A DNA stretch of 64,000 nt from Xanthomonas hortorum pv. pelargonii (lineage in GTDB: Bacteria; Pseudomonadota; Gammaproteobacteria; Xanthomonadales; Xanthomonadaceae): the NCBI RefSeq assembly GCF_024499015.1, contig NZ_CP098604.1, forward strand, positions 2,790,001-2,854,000, written 5' to 3'. Below are positions 17,357 to 26,173 of the stretch, in pieces; within the stretch, counting starts at the first letter, position 1, and each line of letters opens with the position of its first letter. The notes under the pieces were generated by a model. That model saw nothing but the letters and a program-made list of their open reading frames with translations. It was not told the origin of the DNA and ran no database searches. Both the position numbers and the translations under genes were made by a program.

Positions 17357-18682
17357 ATGTCCCTGTCCCCCAAGCGCGATTCACGTCTTCCCGTCACCGT
17401 GTTGTCCGGCTTCCTCGGTGCCGGCAAGACCACCTTGCTCAACCGCATCCTGCATAACCGCGACGGCCTGCGCGTAGCGGTGATCGTCAACGACATGAGC
17501 GAGGTCAACATCGACGCGCAGCTGGTACGCGACGGCGGCGCGGCCTTGCGACGCACCGAAGAGACGCTGGTGGAATTCAGCAACGGCTGCATCTGCTGCA
17601 CGCTGCGCGACGACCTGCTGCAGGAAGTGCGGCGGCTGGCCGAACAGAAGCGCTACGACTATCTGTTGATCGAATCGACCGGCATCGCCGAGCCGATGCC
17701 GGTGGCGGCCACCTTCGCGGTGCGCGATGCCGATGGCTTCAGCCTGTCGGATATCGCCCGGCTCGACACCATGGTGACGGTGGTGGACGGCAGCCGCTTT
17801 CTGCAGGATTTCGGCTCGGCCGCCACGTTGGCCGAACTTGGTCAGCAAGCCGGCCCGGACGATACGCGCGGGCTGGTGCAGTTGCTGGGCGAACAGGTGG
17901 AGTTCGCCGACGTGCTGGTGATCAGCAAGTGCGACCGTATCGATACGCAGCAACTGATGCGGCTGCGCGCGGTATTGCGTGCGCTCAATCGCGAGGCGGC
18001 GATTGTGGATGCCACGCATGGCGAGGTGCCGCTGCGCAGCTTGCTCGATACCGGGCGCTTCGATTTCACCCGTGCGCAGCTGGCGCCGGGCTGGATGCAG
18101 GAGTTGCGCGGCCAGCACACGCCGGAGACCGAGGAATACGGCATCAGCAGTTTCGTGTACCGCGCGCGCCGGCCGTTCCATCCGCAGCGCTTCGCGCGGA
18201 TGGTGCACAGCGGTCTGCCGCAAGTGATTCGCAGCAAGGGCTTTTTCTGGCTGGCCAGTCGCATGGATTGGGTGGGCGAGTTGTCCAGCGTGGGCGGTGC
18301 CACGCAAACCAATGCCGCCGGCTTCTGGTTTGCCGCACGCCATCGCGTGGATGCACACGCGATCGGCGAGCCGCTGCAGACCAGCATCACCCCGCTGCCG
18401 TACACCGACATTGGCTGGCAGCGTCAGCAGACCCAGTGCTGGACCGCGCCGCTGCCGCAATTGCACGAAGTAGGCGATGCCAGCGAATACGCCGCGATGC
18501 AGCGGCTATGGCATCCGCTATGGGGCGACCGCCGCCAGGAGCTGGCGGTAATCGGCGTGGACATGGATGCACCGGGCACGCGCGCTGCGCTGGACGCGTG
18601 CCTTCTCAGCGATCACGAACTGCGCCAGGGCCCGGCGCAATGGCAACTGCTGGACGATCCGTTTCCGCATTGGGAGCGTTGA
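17357..18682 (+). CDS. CobW/COG0523-family GTPase, putative zinc metallochaperone
   Basis: This encodes 441 residues from the ATG at 17357, with AGG upstream; the longer open frame runs back through the Zur box and is rejected. The G1 loop GFLGAGKT is at residues 18-25, the metal-binding NGCICCTLRDD motif (CICC at 78-81) follows, then LIESTGIAEP and the ISKCD base-recognition motif. A C-terminal CobW_C domain starts near residue 250. Zur-controlled COG0523 GTPases deliver scarce zinc to essential enzymes. The Zur-like site and the MerC partner support this over cobalamin synthesis. Confidence 0.85.
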   Translation: MSLSPKRDSRLPVTVLSGFLGAGKTTLLNRILHNRDGLRVAVIVNDMSEVNIDAQLVRDGGAALRRTEETLVEFSNGCICCTLRDDLLQEVRRLAEQKRYDYLLIESTGIAEPMPVAATFAVRDADGFSLSDIARLDTMVTVVDGSRFLQDFGSAATLAELGQQAGPDDTRGLVQLLGEQVEFADVLVISKCDRIDTQQLMRLRAVLRALNREAAIVDATHGEVPLRSLLDTGRFDFTRAQLAPGWMQELRGQHTPETEEYGISSFVYRARRPFHPQRFARMVHSGLPQVIRSKGFFWLASRMDWVGELSSVGGATQTNAAGFWFAARHRVDAHAIGEPLQTSITPLPYTDIGWQRQQTQCWTAPLPQLHEVGDASEYAAMQRLWHPLWGDRRQELAVIGVDMDAPGTRAALDACLLSDHELRQGPAQWQLLDDPFPHWER

Positions 18683-18877
18683 GTTCGCGCAAGCGCGCGA
18701 CCGGCCTGCATCAGCCTGCACGTGATCTGCACCCGACCCGGGGTGGCACCGTGCATTGATACATGCGGGAAAGACGCTGGAGACGGCAAAGAGCTGCACG
18801 CGATACGCACTCACGCCGAATACGTCGCAGCTGCAGGCTGCGCCGTGCACTGCGTGCTGTGCCGACATGGGAGACAG

Positions 18878-19996
18878 TCAGAGGTAACCGTTGTCGATCG
18901 CTTCCTGATGGGCGTCCACTTCGTCTCGATGGCGTTGTCGGCGCTCCTGTGGCGTGGTGGGGATGCTGTCCATCAAGCGTGGACCGCCCATCCTTTCCAA
19001 CTGGTCGTCGGTACGTTTGACGATGTCTTCGAGTTCCAGCAGGTTTTCGTAGCCCTTCATCATGCGCTCAAGCCGTTTTGCCTGGCCGGGGTCTGCGCCA
19101 CTGGCCCTCAACTTAGCCAGGTGTCGCCTGGCGAGGTCATGGTGCTTGGCGAGATCGGACGTGTTGCCAAGCCGACGGCGTGCTTCCAGCAGCGCGTTGC
19201 GGTTGGAGTGAATGACCTCGCTCTGGACCATGGCCAGCTGGCTGGTCGTGGTGCTCGGTGCGCGTACATGTTCCAGTGGCGCCAGTGCATGCAGCGTCGC
19301 ATCGAGTTGCCTGTGGCCGGTCTGACGACTAGGGGGCTGACTGTCGCGGATCTGATTGCGCTGCGCGATCAGATCTGTCCGCAGGTCAAATAGCCGCTGC
19401 TCTTGCTCGGTTGCTTCGCCATCGTCCATGAACAAACGCTTGCTGATTTCACTGCAGCGTTTGTCCAGCAGCGCAATCTCTTCATTCAAACTCTGCAATG
19501 AGCGCCGTTGCCTGGCCTGTGGCGGAGAAACTATCGGGATAGGTGCCTGCTTGATCGGAGCTGGCCGCGGTATCGAGACAGTCCGCTGTGGTTCCGGTCC
19601 TTTGGCGCGTGCCGGCCCGGTGGCCTGTGGAGCAGGCTGCTGCCGGCGTGCATCGACAACGGGCTGCGCGCCATGCCTTTGCGGTGGGCGAGCTGGCGTG
19701 GCCACCTGCGTCACATAAGGCCTGGGCGCAGCTGAGGTGCGCGTTGGCCGTAGCGCTGAGGAACTCATGTGCATTGACGGCAGCTGCTTGCGCAAGGACT
19801 CGAATGATTTGCGCGCGGACGCAAGAAGGGCTTGAGTAGACGTTTTCGCCGTGCCCTGCGGTTTGCTGCGCTTGTGCGCTTGAGACAGCGGATGCTGCGT
19901 GGTCGTCTCAATGTGCTTTGTAGTGGTGGTCGAGGCGGGGCTGAGCGGTTCTGGAGCAATCTGACTGCGGCTGCTCGAAAACGGTTTCAGGCGCAT
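18878..19996 (-). CDS. Candidate type III effector A (HrpX-regulated, paralogue of the next gene)
   Basis: This encodes 372 residues from the ATG at 19996 (AGGAG 7 nt upstream); the frame extends back through the PIP box, which rules out the longer start. The first 50 residues are Ser/Thr/Pro-rich with few acids, as in type III secretion signals. Residues 85-165 are Pro/Arg/Gln-rich and probably disordered. Residues 177-254 (LDKRCSEISKRLFM, QRLFDLRTDLIAQRNQIRDSQ, LHALAPLEHVRAPSTTTSQL) are shared with the upstream paralogue. The rest is helical and charged. I know no named Xop that I can match with confidence. A perfect PIP box and -10 motif lie 64 bp upstream. Confidence 0.7.
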   Translation of the reverse strand: MRLKPFSSSRSQIAPEPLSPASTTTTKHIETTTQHPLSQAHKRSKPQGTAKTSTQALLASARKSFESLRKQLPSMHMSSSALRPTRTSAAPRPYVTQVATPARPPQRHGAQPVVDARRQQPAPQATGPARAKGPEPQRTVSIPRPAPIKQAPIPIVSPPQARQRRSLQSLNEEIALLDKRCSEISKRLFMDDGEATEQEQRLFDLRTDLIAQRNQIRDSQPPSRQTGHRQLDATLHALAPLEHVRAPSTTTSQLAMVQSEVIHSNRNALLEARRRLGNTSDLAKHHDLARRHLAKLRASGADPGQAKRLERMMKGYENLLELEDIVKRTDDQLERMGGPRLMDSIPTTPQERRQRHRDEVDAHQEAIDNGYL

Positions 19997-20024
19997 AACG
20001 AACTCCTGTCGGTCGTATGCGCCC

Positions 20025-20085
20025 ACAGTAGCGACCGCGTCCGATGGCGTGATGCAGGCTGCGAACCGGCGTCGCGCAAGCCGAA
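20025..20085 (-). promoter_or_regulatory. PIP box plus -10 motif of candidate effector A
   Basis: On the minus strand TTCGG (20085-20081), 15 nt, TTCGC (20065-20061) matches TTCGB-N15-TTCGB exactly. A -10 motif TACTGT (20030-20025, YANNRT) starts 30 nt downstream, the required spacing. This is the standard HrpX-dependent promoter architecture. Confidence 0.88.
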
Positions 20086-20225
20086 ATGTCAATCTCAATC
20101 GATGCGCACGCCGCAGGCGATCGCCGCGCTTGCAGGTGCCGCCTTCCGCTCGGCGTCGAGGTATCCAACAACGTGGTCATGCATGTCCGTCGCCTTGCTT
20201 CCGCTGTTGGCAGACTTCCTTCAGG

Positions 20226-20990
20226 TCATTTATCGGAGCCGACAGTCCTAGCCGCCAGGGTGCGGTAGCGTTGCATGAGCCGTTGCAGTTTCAGGATCCG
20301 CTCGCACGGCGCAGCGCTTTCCTGCAAGCCATCCAGCTGCACTTCGGCATGCCTGAAGACCTCGGCCAGGCAGGTCGAGCGAGCCATCGCGTTCAATGCC
20401 AGCGAGCGCACGTGAGCGCGATGCATCGCATCGTTGTGCGTATTCGTCAGCAGGTCGGCTGTCGTGGTCGGGGCATCCACTTGCTCCAACGGTGCAAGTG
20501 CCTGCAGCAGAAACTCCAATTGACTGTCGCGTACCTGATTGCGCCGCGCCAATAGACGATTGCGTTGATCGAGCACGCGTTGTTCCTGCGGCATCGCCTG
20601 GCGCTCCTCAAGAAACAAGCGCGTGGTGCTGGCGTGGTATTGCGTATTGAGTTGGATCAGGCGGCGGTTCATGCCTTGCAACAGCGACCGCATTCCAGCG
20701 CGCGGCAATCGTACAGCGCCTGGCGGTGATGCGTGGGACGCAACACCAGCCAAGCACGGCGATGATGGAAACCAGGCCTGCGCTGCCTGTTGCTGCGTCC
20801 GTTGAAGCATGCAGGCAGGTGCTTGCTCCTGTCGTGCGGCAGCCGCATGCCGCAAATTTACGCCGCCAGCCGCCGCAGGCAGCCTGCGCGGTTGGGCAAA
20901 CAGCCGCGATGCGCCTGAGCCGGAGGCACCGGTTGCATCTGCGGCAGCGCTCGTTGCCTGCCGTTCTTTCAACCAGGGATTCAGCCGCAT
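20226..20990 (-). CDS. Candidate type III effector B (HrpX-regulated, paralogue of effector A)
   Basis: This encodes 254 residues from the ATG at 20990 (TTGGAG upstream). It starts MRLNPWLKER, matching effector A's MRLKPFSSSR. An Ala/Ser/Gly-rich, acid-poor N-terminus is followed at 113-180 by the shared block (TRLFLEERQAMPQEQRVLDQ, LLARRNQVRDSQ, LQALAPLEQVDAPTTTADLL). The remainder is helical. The gene lies 140 bp upstream of the effector A PIP box, and each gene has its own promoter, as expected for a diverged tandem duplicate. No catalytic motif is recognised; an adaptor or coiled-coil role is possible. Confidence 0.72.
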   Translation of the reverse strand: MRLNPWLKERQATSAAADATGASGSGASRLFAQPRRLPAAAGGVNLRHAAAARQEQAPACMLQRTQQQAAQAWFPSSPCLAGVASHASPPGAVRLPRAGMRSLLQGMNRRLIQLNTQYHASTTRLFLEERQAMPQEQRVLDQRNRLLARRNQVRDSQLEFLLQALAPLEQVDAPTTTADLLTNTHNDAMHRAHVRSLALNAMARSTCLAEVFRHAEVQLDGLQESAAPCERILKLQRLMQRYRTLAARTVGSDK

Positions 20991-21031
20991 GACCCACTCC
21001 AACCGGACGACAAGCCCTGTGTGTGGTCGCT

Positions 21032-21092
21032 ACGGTATCGAGCTTGTTTTACCGAACCCGGTACGCTGCGAACAAACGGCCCACTAACCGAA
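21032..21092 (-). promoter_or_regulatory. PIP box plus -10 motif of candidate effector B
   Basis: On the minus strand TTCGG (21092-21088), 15 nt, TTCGC (21072-21068) is a perfect PIP box. TACCGT (21037-21032) lies exactly 30 nt downstream and fits YANNRT. The distance to the ATG is 77 bp. Confidence 0.9.
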
Positions 21093-21104
21093 CGGCTGAT
21101 GTTT

Positions 21105-21977
21105 TCAAGCGGTGTACATGCCCCATGCAATGGCGGCGATCGCCGGGACCGCCAGCAGCAGACCCACGCGTACGCGTGTACCGATACGCTCCTTGAACCC
21201 GAGCGCGCCCACCAGCACGCCAAGGACGACCACGCCGATGTTCATGCTTGCAAAGACCGTAGCGGGGCTGTGCGGCAATGCTTGATGGGCGCGCACATAG
21301 CAAAAGATGTTGCCGAAATTGAGCATGCCCAGCAGCACGCCGGCCACGACGTTGCGGCCGTCCATCCGCACGCCGCGTGTCCAGCGCAGCCCCTGCAGCA
21401 GCGACATCAGGACGAAGGCGATGGCGAAGCACAGCGTCAGCGAGGTCAGCGACGACGTACCGGCCTGCGCGATGGTCTTGAGCAACAGATCGATCAGTGC
21501 AAAGCCCATCCACACACCCAGTAGCCACAGCCACGCAGCCGGGGGAGCCGACGCAGCGCGGTCGCGCGGATCTGCGCGTTGCACGATGCATACGATGGCC
21601 AGCAGGCCCATGCCCAGTCCAGTCAGCTTCCATCCGTTGAACGGCTCGCCGAACAGGGTGAAAGCCGCCGCCAACGACAGCAGCAACGACAAACGTTGTG
21701 CCATCTCGGTACGCACGATGCCGGCGGTGGTCACGGCGCGCGCCAGCACCATGAAGATCGACGGCAGCGCAACCGAAAGCGCCAGCAATGCTGCCCACGG
21801 TGTGGACGGCGCATGCAACGTGTCCAACGCAGGATCCAGCAACAGCCACGCCAGGACGGCAGCGGTGGCGTAGTTCCAGGTGATGGTCTGGGCAGCATCC
21901 AGGCGATAGCGCGGCACCAACTTGAGAAGCACCGACACCAGGACACTGCAAACAACGGCAAACAGCAGGAAATACAT
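21105..21977 (-). CDS. EamA/DMT-family transporter
   Basis: This is a 290-residue inner-membrane protein with about ten hydrophobic helices, from MYFLLFAVVCSVLVSVLLKL to VGLLLAVPAIAAIAWGMY. Two EamA halves are visible, each with a typical Glu-Pro/Glu-Arg kink near the end of the fourth helix (LFGEPFNGWK, LGFKERIGTR). The family exports amino acids, nucleosides or other metabolites; the substrate cannot be told. Its start faces the alpha/beta hydrolase gene 66 bp away. Confidence 0.85.
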   Translation of the reverse strand: MYFLLFAVVCSVLVSVLLKLVPRYRLDAAQTITWNYATAAVLAWLLLDPALDTLHAPSTPWAALLALSVALPSIFMVLARAVTTAGIVRTEMAQRLSLLLSLAAAFTLFGEPFNGWKLTGLGMGLLAIVCIVQRADPRDRAASAPPAAWLWLLGVWMGFALIDLLLKTIAQAGTSSLTSLTLCFAIAFVLMSLLQGLRWTRGVRMDGRNVVAGVLLGMLNFGNIFCYVRAHQALPHSPATVFASMNIGVVVLGVLVGALGFKERIGTRVRVGLLLAVPAIAAIAWGMYTA

Positions 21978-22043
21978 AGGCAACGCAACGAAGTGTGCAG
22001 GCAGGGCGATGAACGCGGCCGGCGGGGCGGCTATTATGAGGGC

Positions 22044-22706
22044 ATGTCCAATCTCCCATTCCCCACCGAATCGGCTGCGTTGACGTTGGATGGGCCGGTC
22101 GGCCCGCTCGATATCGCGGTCGATCTGCCCGAGCCGGACGTCGCTGTGCAACCGGTCACCGCCATCGTCTGCCATCCGCTCTCCACCGAGGGCGGCAGCA
22201 TGCACAACAAGGTCGTCACCATGGCCGCGCGCGCGTTGCGCGAGCTGGGCATCACCGTGGTGCGCTTCAATTTCCGCAGTGTCGGCAGCTCGGCCGGCAG
22301 CTTCGATCAGGGCGAAGGCGAGCAGGACGATCTGCGCGCGGTTGCCGCGTGGGTGCGCAGCCAACGCCCGGGCGACACGCTGTGGCTGGCCGGTTTCAGC
22401 TTCGGCGCCTACGTGTCGTTACGTGCTGCCGGCTCGCTCGAACCGCAGGTGTTGATCTCGATCGCGCCGCCGGCCGGGCGCTGGGATTTCAGCGACATGC
22501 AGCCGCCTGCGCACTGGTTGGTGATTCAGGGCGATGCCGACGAAATCGTCGACCCGCAGGCGGTCTACGACTGGCTGGATACGTTGGAGCAGCAACCCGA
22601 GCTGGTGCGCATGCCCGACACCAGCCACTTCTTCCACCGCAAATTGATCGACCTGCGCGGTGCGATCCAGCATGTTGTCCGGCGCTGGTTGCCGGCCGCA
22701 GTCTGA
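22044..22706 (+). CDS. Alpha/beta hydrolase (COG2945-like)
   Basis: This is a 220-residue small serine hydrolase. The oxyanion region CHPLSTEGGSMHNKVV, the FNFRSVGSSAGSFDQGEGE block, nucleophile GFSFGAY (Ser), acid GDADEIVD and a final His in DTSHFFHRKL are all present. This matches the COG2945 alpha/beta hydrolases. The substrate is unknown. The gene is followed 85 bp later by zapE in the same direction and may share its transcript. A TATTAT box at about 22032-22037 is very close to the start. Confidence 0.85.
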   Translation: MSNLPFPTESAALTLDGPVGPLDIAVDLPEPDVAVQPVTAIVCHPLSTEGGSMHNKVVTMAARALRELGITVVRFNFRSVGSSAGSFDQGEGEQDDLRAVAAWVRSQRPGDTLWLAGFSFGAYVSLRAAGSLEPQVLISIAPPAGRWDFSDMQPPAHWLVIQGDADEIVDPQAVYDWLDTLEQQPELVRMPDTSHFFHRKLIDLRGAIQHVVRRWLPAAV

Positions 22707-22791
22707 CCGCGGCATGGCCCCACGCATAGGCGTATCGCTCCGCGATGCGCCGTTAAGCAGGCTTGGCAGCAGCCGGCCCGCGGAGAACACG

Positions 22792-23886
22792 ATGACTGAG
22801 ATTACCCCGTCGCAGCGTTACGCCGCCGGCGTACAACGCGGCGACTGGCGCGCCGATCCTGCGCAGCAGGCGGCGTTGGCGGAGCTGGACCGTATCCACG
22901 AGGCCTTGGTGGACAGCGCGCAGGATGGCTGGCTGGACCGGCTGTCGGCCTTCTGGAAAAAGCCCGAGCCGGTGCGCGGCCTGTATTTCTGGGGTGGCGT
23001 GGGGCGCGGCAAGACCTTCCTGGTCGACCTGTTCTACGACGGGCTGCCGATCAAGCAGAAATACCGCACACATTTCCACAGGTTCATGCGCGGCGTGCAC
23101 GAGCAATTGCGCGAGCATGCCGGGCAAAGCGACCCGCTGGCCAAGATCGCGCAGCAGTGGCGCGAAAATCTGCGCGTGCTGGTGCTGGACGAATTCTTCG
23201 TCACCGACATCGGCGATGCGATGTTGCTGGCGCGCCTGCTGGAACGTTTGTTCGCCGAAGGTGTGACCCTGGTGACCACCTCCAACACCGCGCCGGAAAA
23301 TCTGTACGCCAATGGTTTGCAGCGCGATAGCTTCATGCCGGCGATCGGCTTGCTGCAGAAATTCTGCGTCGAGCTGTATGCCGAAGGCACCGAGGATTAC
23401 CGCATGCGCGCATTGACGCGCTCGCCGGTGTATCGCGCGCCGCTGGATGCGCAGTCTGGTGAGTGGCTCAGCCAGCGCTGGAGCGAATTGAGCGGAAATG
23501 CCGAGGCACGTGGCGGCAATATCGAAATCGAGGCGCGCAAGATTGCAGTGCGTGCGCGCGGCAAAAGCATCGCCTGGTTCGACTTCGCTGCGCTGTGCGA
23601 AGGCCCGCGCGGCCCGGGCGACTACATCGAGATCGCGCGCGAATTCACCACGGTGCTGCTGGGTGGCATTCCGCACTTCGACCGCATGAACGAGGACGCG
23701 GCGCGCCGCTTCGTCAATCTGATCGACGAGCTGTACGACCGCCACGTCAATCTGGTCTGCACCGCACAGGACGCCCCGCCGGCGTTGTACAGCGGACAGC
23801 GGCTGGCCGGCGCCTTCGAGCGCACCGCCTCGCGTTTGATCGAGATGCAGAGCGCCGAGTATCTGGCAACCGCGCATCGGGCGTGA
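22792..23886 (+). CDS. zapE: Cell division protein ZapE (AFG1-like ATPase)
   Basis: This encodes 364 residues from the ATG at 22792 (GGAG 7 nt upstream). AAA+ features: Walker A GGVGRGKT at residues 68-75, Walker B VLVLDEFF, sensor motif TTSNTAPENLY, and LLGGIPHFDRMNEDAARRF and SRLIEMQS near the C-terminus, all typical of ZapE/AFG1. In E. coli ZapE destabilises FtsZ polymers and is needed for division under low oxygen or high temperature. The length is normal. Confidence 0.93.
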   Translation: MTEITPSQRYAAGVQRGDWRADPAQQAALAELDRIHEALVDSAQDGWLDRLSAFWKKPEPVRGLYFWGGVGRGKTFLVDLFYDGLPIKQKYRTHFHRFMRGVHEQLREHAGQSDPLAKIAQQWRENLRVLVLDEFFVTDIGDAMLLARLLERLFAEGVTLVTTSNTAPENLYANGLQRDSFMPAIGLLQKFCVELYAEGTEDYRMRALTRSPVYRAPLDAQSGEWLSQRWSELSGNAEARGGNIEIEARKIAVRARGKSIAWFDFAALCEGPRGPGDYIEIAREFTTVLLGGIPHFDRMNEDAARRFVNLIDELYDRHVNLVCTAQDAPPALYSGQRLAGAFERTASRLIEMQSAEYLATAHRA

Positions 23887-24051
23887 GTTGGATGCGTGAC
23901 ATGCGTAAGCCAAAGGCGCACTGCACGGATTGCTTTGTTGGTCGGCGGATCTTGGTGCAGCCGCGTCATCGTTGCGCACCTTAGAGCGACTAAAAACGTA
24001 GCGAGTGCCTACCTGACGGCCGCGCAGTAGTTTGTCAGTGGCTCTTGGCCG

Positions 24052-24336
24052 TCAGGGACTTTCCCAGTTGCTGCGGCTAGGGACAACGTCGAGGATTTCG
24101 GCATCGCCGTTGGGAAATCGGCGATAGATCAGCGTGAATTTTCCGCTGCAGGCGGGTGCCAGATAGGTTCCTGATTGCACGCCTTTGCGATGGGTCATGA
24201 CGCCATCAAGGGTCTGACCCTTGTCGTAGATCCGCAGATCCTGTGCATCTGCGGTGTCTTCGTTGGTCGCCTCCACGCAACCGACCCAGTACTCGACCCT
24301 GGCTTCGTCCGCGCGTAGCGTCCAGTACACGGTCAT
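24052..24336 (-). CDS. Putative ParE/RelE-like toxin
   Basis: This is a 94-residue basic/acidic protein whose C-terminal strand pattern (KFTLIYRRFPNGDAEILDVVPSR) resembles the last beta-strands and catalytic tail of ParE/RelE toxins. It overlaps the upstream antitoxin-like gene by ATGA, with the antitoxin first, the usual order. The N-terminal half does not match the family clearly, so the call rests on the C-terminal pattern and operon structure. Confidence 0.5.
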   Translation of the reverse strand: MTVYWTLRADEARVEYWVGCVEATNEDTADAQDLRIYDKGQTLDGVMTHRKGVQSGTYLAPACSGKFTLIYRRFPNGDAEILDVVPSRSNWESP

Positions 24337-24869
24337 CTCTTGGCGATGTGTTTCCTGGCCTGCTGCTTCAATGCCTGCAAGCGATCACGTGCGTGTTGGC
24401 CTGTCAGCGAGTCAGCCGGATTGGCATCGGCGGCCTCCACGGCAGAGCGCGTGCGGTCTGTCAAAAACCGCAGATACGCAGCGTCCTTGTGCACGCCCGC
24501 GATGCGGCTCTGCTGATCTGCGCGCTTGCGCAATTTGATGCGGACGTTGTTTGCCGGATCCGCTTTCTGGGTATTGTCGACGCGGTAGCTGTGGATACCG
24601 ATCTGGTGCAACGCTTTGGCAGCAGCCTCGATCCCGGCAAAGGTGCGCGGCTCTCCCAATTTGGAGATGAGCAGGCGCCGGCTATGGTCGCGCGCAAGCA
24701 GTTGCACCGCATAGCCATCGTCGGCTCCGAGCACGATCGCGTCTGACATGACGCCGGCTGCTACCAGGTCTTTGGCCGCCGCCAGCTTTACGGCCGGCAT
24801 GTCTTTCACCAGAGGCGATGTTTTGCCCTTCAGGTGAAGTGATCGGAGGACAGCTGTGAGGTCGGACAT
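24333..24869 (-). CDS. Putative antitoxin with an extra N-terminal domain
   Basis: This is a 178-residue protein. The last 40 residues (AVEAADANPADSLTGQHARD, LQALKQQARKHIAKR) look like the C-terminus of ParD/RelB-type antitoxins. The first 110 residues form a separate alpha/beta segment (LVAAGVMSDAIVLGADDGYA, LLISKLGEPRTFAGIEAAAK) that I do not recognise. Ordinary ParD antitoxins are about 80 residues, so this appears to be a fusion. It is followed, with overlapping codons, by the toxin-like gene. Confidence 0.5.
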   Translation of the reverse strand: MSDLTAVLRSLHLKGKTSPLVKDMPAVKLAAAKDLVAAGVMSDAIVLGADDGYAVQLLARDHSRRLLISKLGEPRTFAGIEAAAKALHQIGIHSYRVDNTQKADPANNVRIKLRKRADQQSRIAGVHKDAAYLRFLTDRTRSAVEAADANPADSLTGQHARDRLQALKQQARKHIAKR

Positions 24870-24978
24870 ACGATTCTGGCGATACGAGCAGGGTTCCCGA
24901 TTACTTATAACTCAGGCGGCCGTCAGCTGCACGGCCACAGCAAATTGCGGAAATTTTTCAATGGCGAATAAAATCGCT

Positions 24979-25009
24979 TGCAATTAAATAGTTCGCTATG
25001 TAAATTGCA
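24979..25009. promoter_or_regulatory. Candidate OhrR operator upstream of ohrR
   Basis: An imperfect AT-rich inverted repeat runs from TGCAATTAAATAG (24979-24991) to CTATGTAAATTGCA (24996-25009). It ends 4 bp before the ohrR ATG and would cover the promoter, fitting autorepression by OhrR. The motif AATTTACAT recurs before ohr. Confidence 0.6.
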
Positions 25010-25012
25010 GCC

Positions 25013-25474
25013 ATGGACACCGCCACAGCCACTACCGCCCGGACCAACGCGCTGCTGCAGCTCGACAACCAGCTGTGCTTTGCGCTGTATTCGGCCAACC
25101 TGGCGATGCACAAGCTCTACCGCGGGCTGCTGAAGGCGCTGGACCTGACCTATCCGCAGTACCTGGTGATGCTGGTGCTGTGGGAGACCGACGGCCGTAG
25201 CGTGTCGGAGATCGGCGAGCGCCTGTACCTGGACTCGGCCACGCTGACGCCGCTGCTCAAGCGCCTGCAGGCCGCTGGCCTGGTCACCCGCACGCGTGCC
25301 GTCAGCGACGAGCGTCAGGTGATCATCGGGCTGACCGACGCCGGTCGCGCCTTGCGCGGCAAGGCGGGCGCGGTGCCGGAGCAGGTGTTCTGCGCGTCGG
25401 CGTGCTCGCTGGACGAACTGCGTCAACTCAAGCAGGAACTGGAAAAGCTACGCTCCAGCCTCGGCGCGGCGTGA
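25013..25474 (+). CDS. ohrR: Organic hydroperoxide-sensing repressor OhrR (MarR family)
   Basis: This is a 153-residue winged-helix MarR protein. The redox cysteines match the well-studied Xanthomonas campestris OhrR: Cys22 ([11 protein letters not shown]) is the sensing residue, and Cys127 (VFCAS) and Cys131 resolve it. The DNA-binding region [23 protein letters not shown] is intact. Oxidation by lipid hydroperoxides forms a disulfide and releases the ohr promoter. The ohr gene lies 106 bp downstream. Confidence 0.95.
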   Translation: MDTATATTARTNALLQLDNQLCFALYSANLAMHKLYRGLLKALDLTYPQYLVMLVLWETDGRSVSEIGERLYLDSATLTPLLKRLQAAGLVTRTRAVSDERQVIIGLTDAGRALRGKAGAVPEQVFCASACSLDELRQLKQELEKLRSSLGAA

Positions 25475-25500
25475 GTCGATCCACCCGTGCCTACGGTTTT

Positions 25501-25513
25501 AATTTACATGTCG
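25501..25513. promoter_or_regulatory. Second candidate OhrR site, upstream of ohr
   Basis: AATTTACATGTCG, 68 bp before the ohr ATG, closely matches the half-site AATTTACATAGCG on the minus strand upstream of ohrR. The repeated motif suggests that ohr has its own OhrR-regulated promoter. Confidence 0.45.
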
Positions 25514-25580
25514 CACACGATTCAATCGTCAACGATTCAACTACATCCTGCGCCGAGAGCGCTCACTCTGGAGAACCACC

Positions 25581-26009
25581 ATGGCCTCACCTGAAAAGAT
25601 CCTCTACACCGCCCACGCCACCGCAACCGGCGGCCGCGAAGGCCGCGCCGTATCCTCGGACAAGGCGCTGGACGCCAAGCTGTCCACCCCGCGCGAGCTG
25701 GGCGGCGCTGGCGGCGACGGCACCAACCCGGAGCAGCTGTTCGCTGCCGGTTATGCGGCCTGCTTCATCGGCGCGATGAAGGCCGTTGCAGGTCAGGACA
25801 AGCTCAAGCTGCCGGGCGAAGTGAGCATCGACAGCAGCGTCGGCATCGGCCAGATTCCGGGTGGCTTCGGTATTGCGGTGGAGCTGCGCATCGCGGTGCC
25901 GGGCATGGACAAGGCCGAACTGCAGGCGCTGGTCGACAAGGCCCACCAGGTCTGCCCGTACTCCAACGCCACGCGCGGGAACATCGACGTCACCCTGACC
26001 CTGGCCTGA
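25581..26009 (+). CDS. ohr: Organic hydroperoxide resistance protein Ohr
   Basis: This 142-residue thiol peroxidase reduces organic and fatty-acid hydroperoxides using lipoylated proteins. The catalytic Cys61 ([10 protein letters not shown]) and resolving Cys125 ([11 protein letters not shown]) are present, as are the Arg and Glu of the active site ([18 protein letters not shown]). GGAGAACCACC precedes the ATG. It is paired with ohrR in the standard arrangement. Confidence 0.96.
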   Translation: MASPEKILYTAHATATGGREGRAVSSDKALDAKLSTPRELGGAGGDGTNPEQLFAAGYAACFIGAMKAVAGQDKLKLPGEVSIDSSVGIGQIPGGFGIAVELRIAVPGMDKAELQALVDKAHQVCPYSNATRGNIDVTLTLA

Positions 26010-26173
26010 TCCACGCCAGTGCTGCCGCGCATATCGCGTAGCAGTGTCAGAAGCGGCCCGGCGCATGCGTCGGGCCGCGTTCGTTTGGACGTGCTGGCGA
26101 TGCCCGCAGTCGCGCGGCACACTACGGCGATGACAGTGCTTGTTTCGCCGGCGCCGACCGGAATCTTCTGCGC

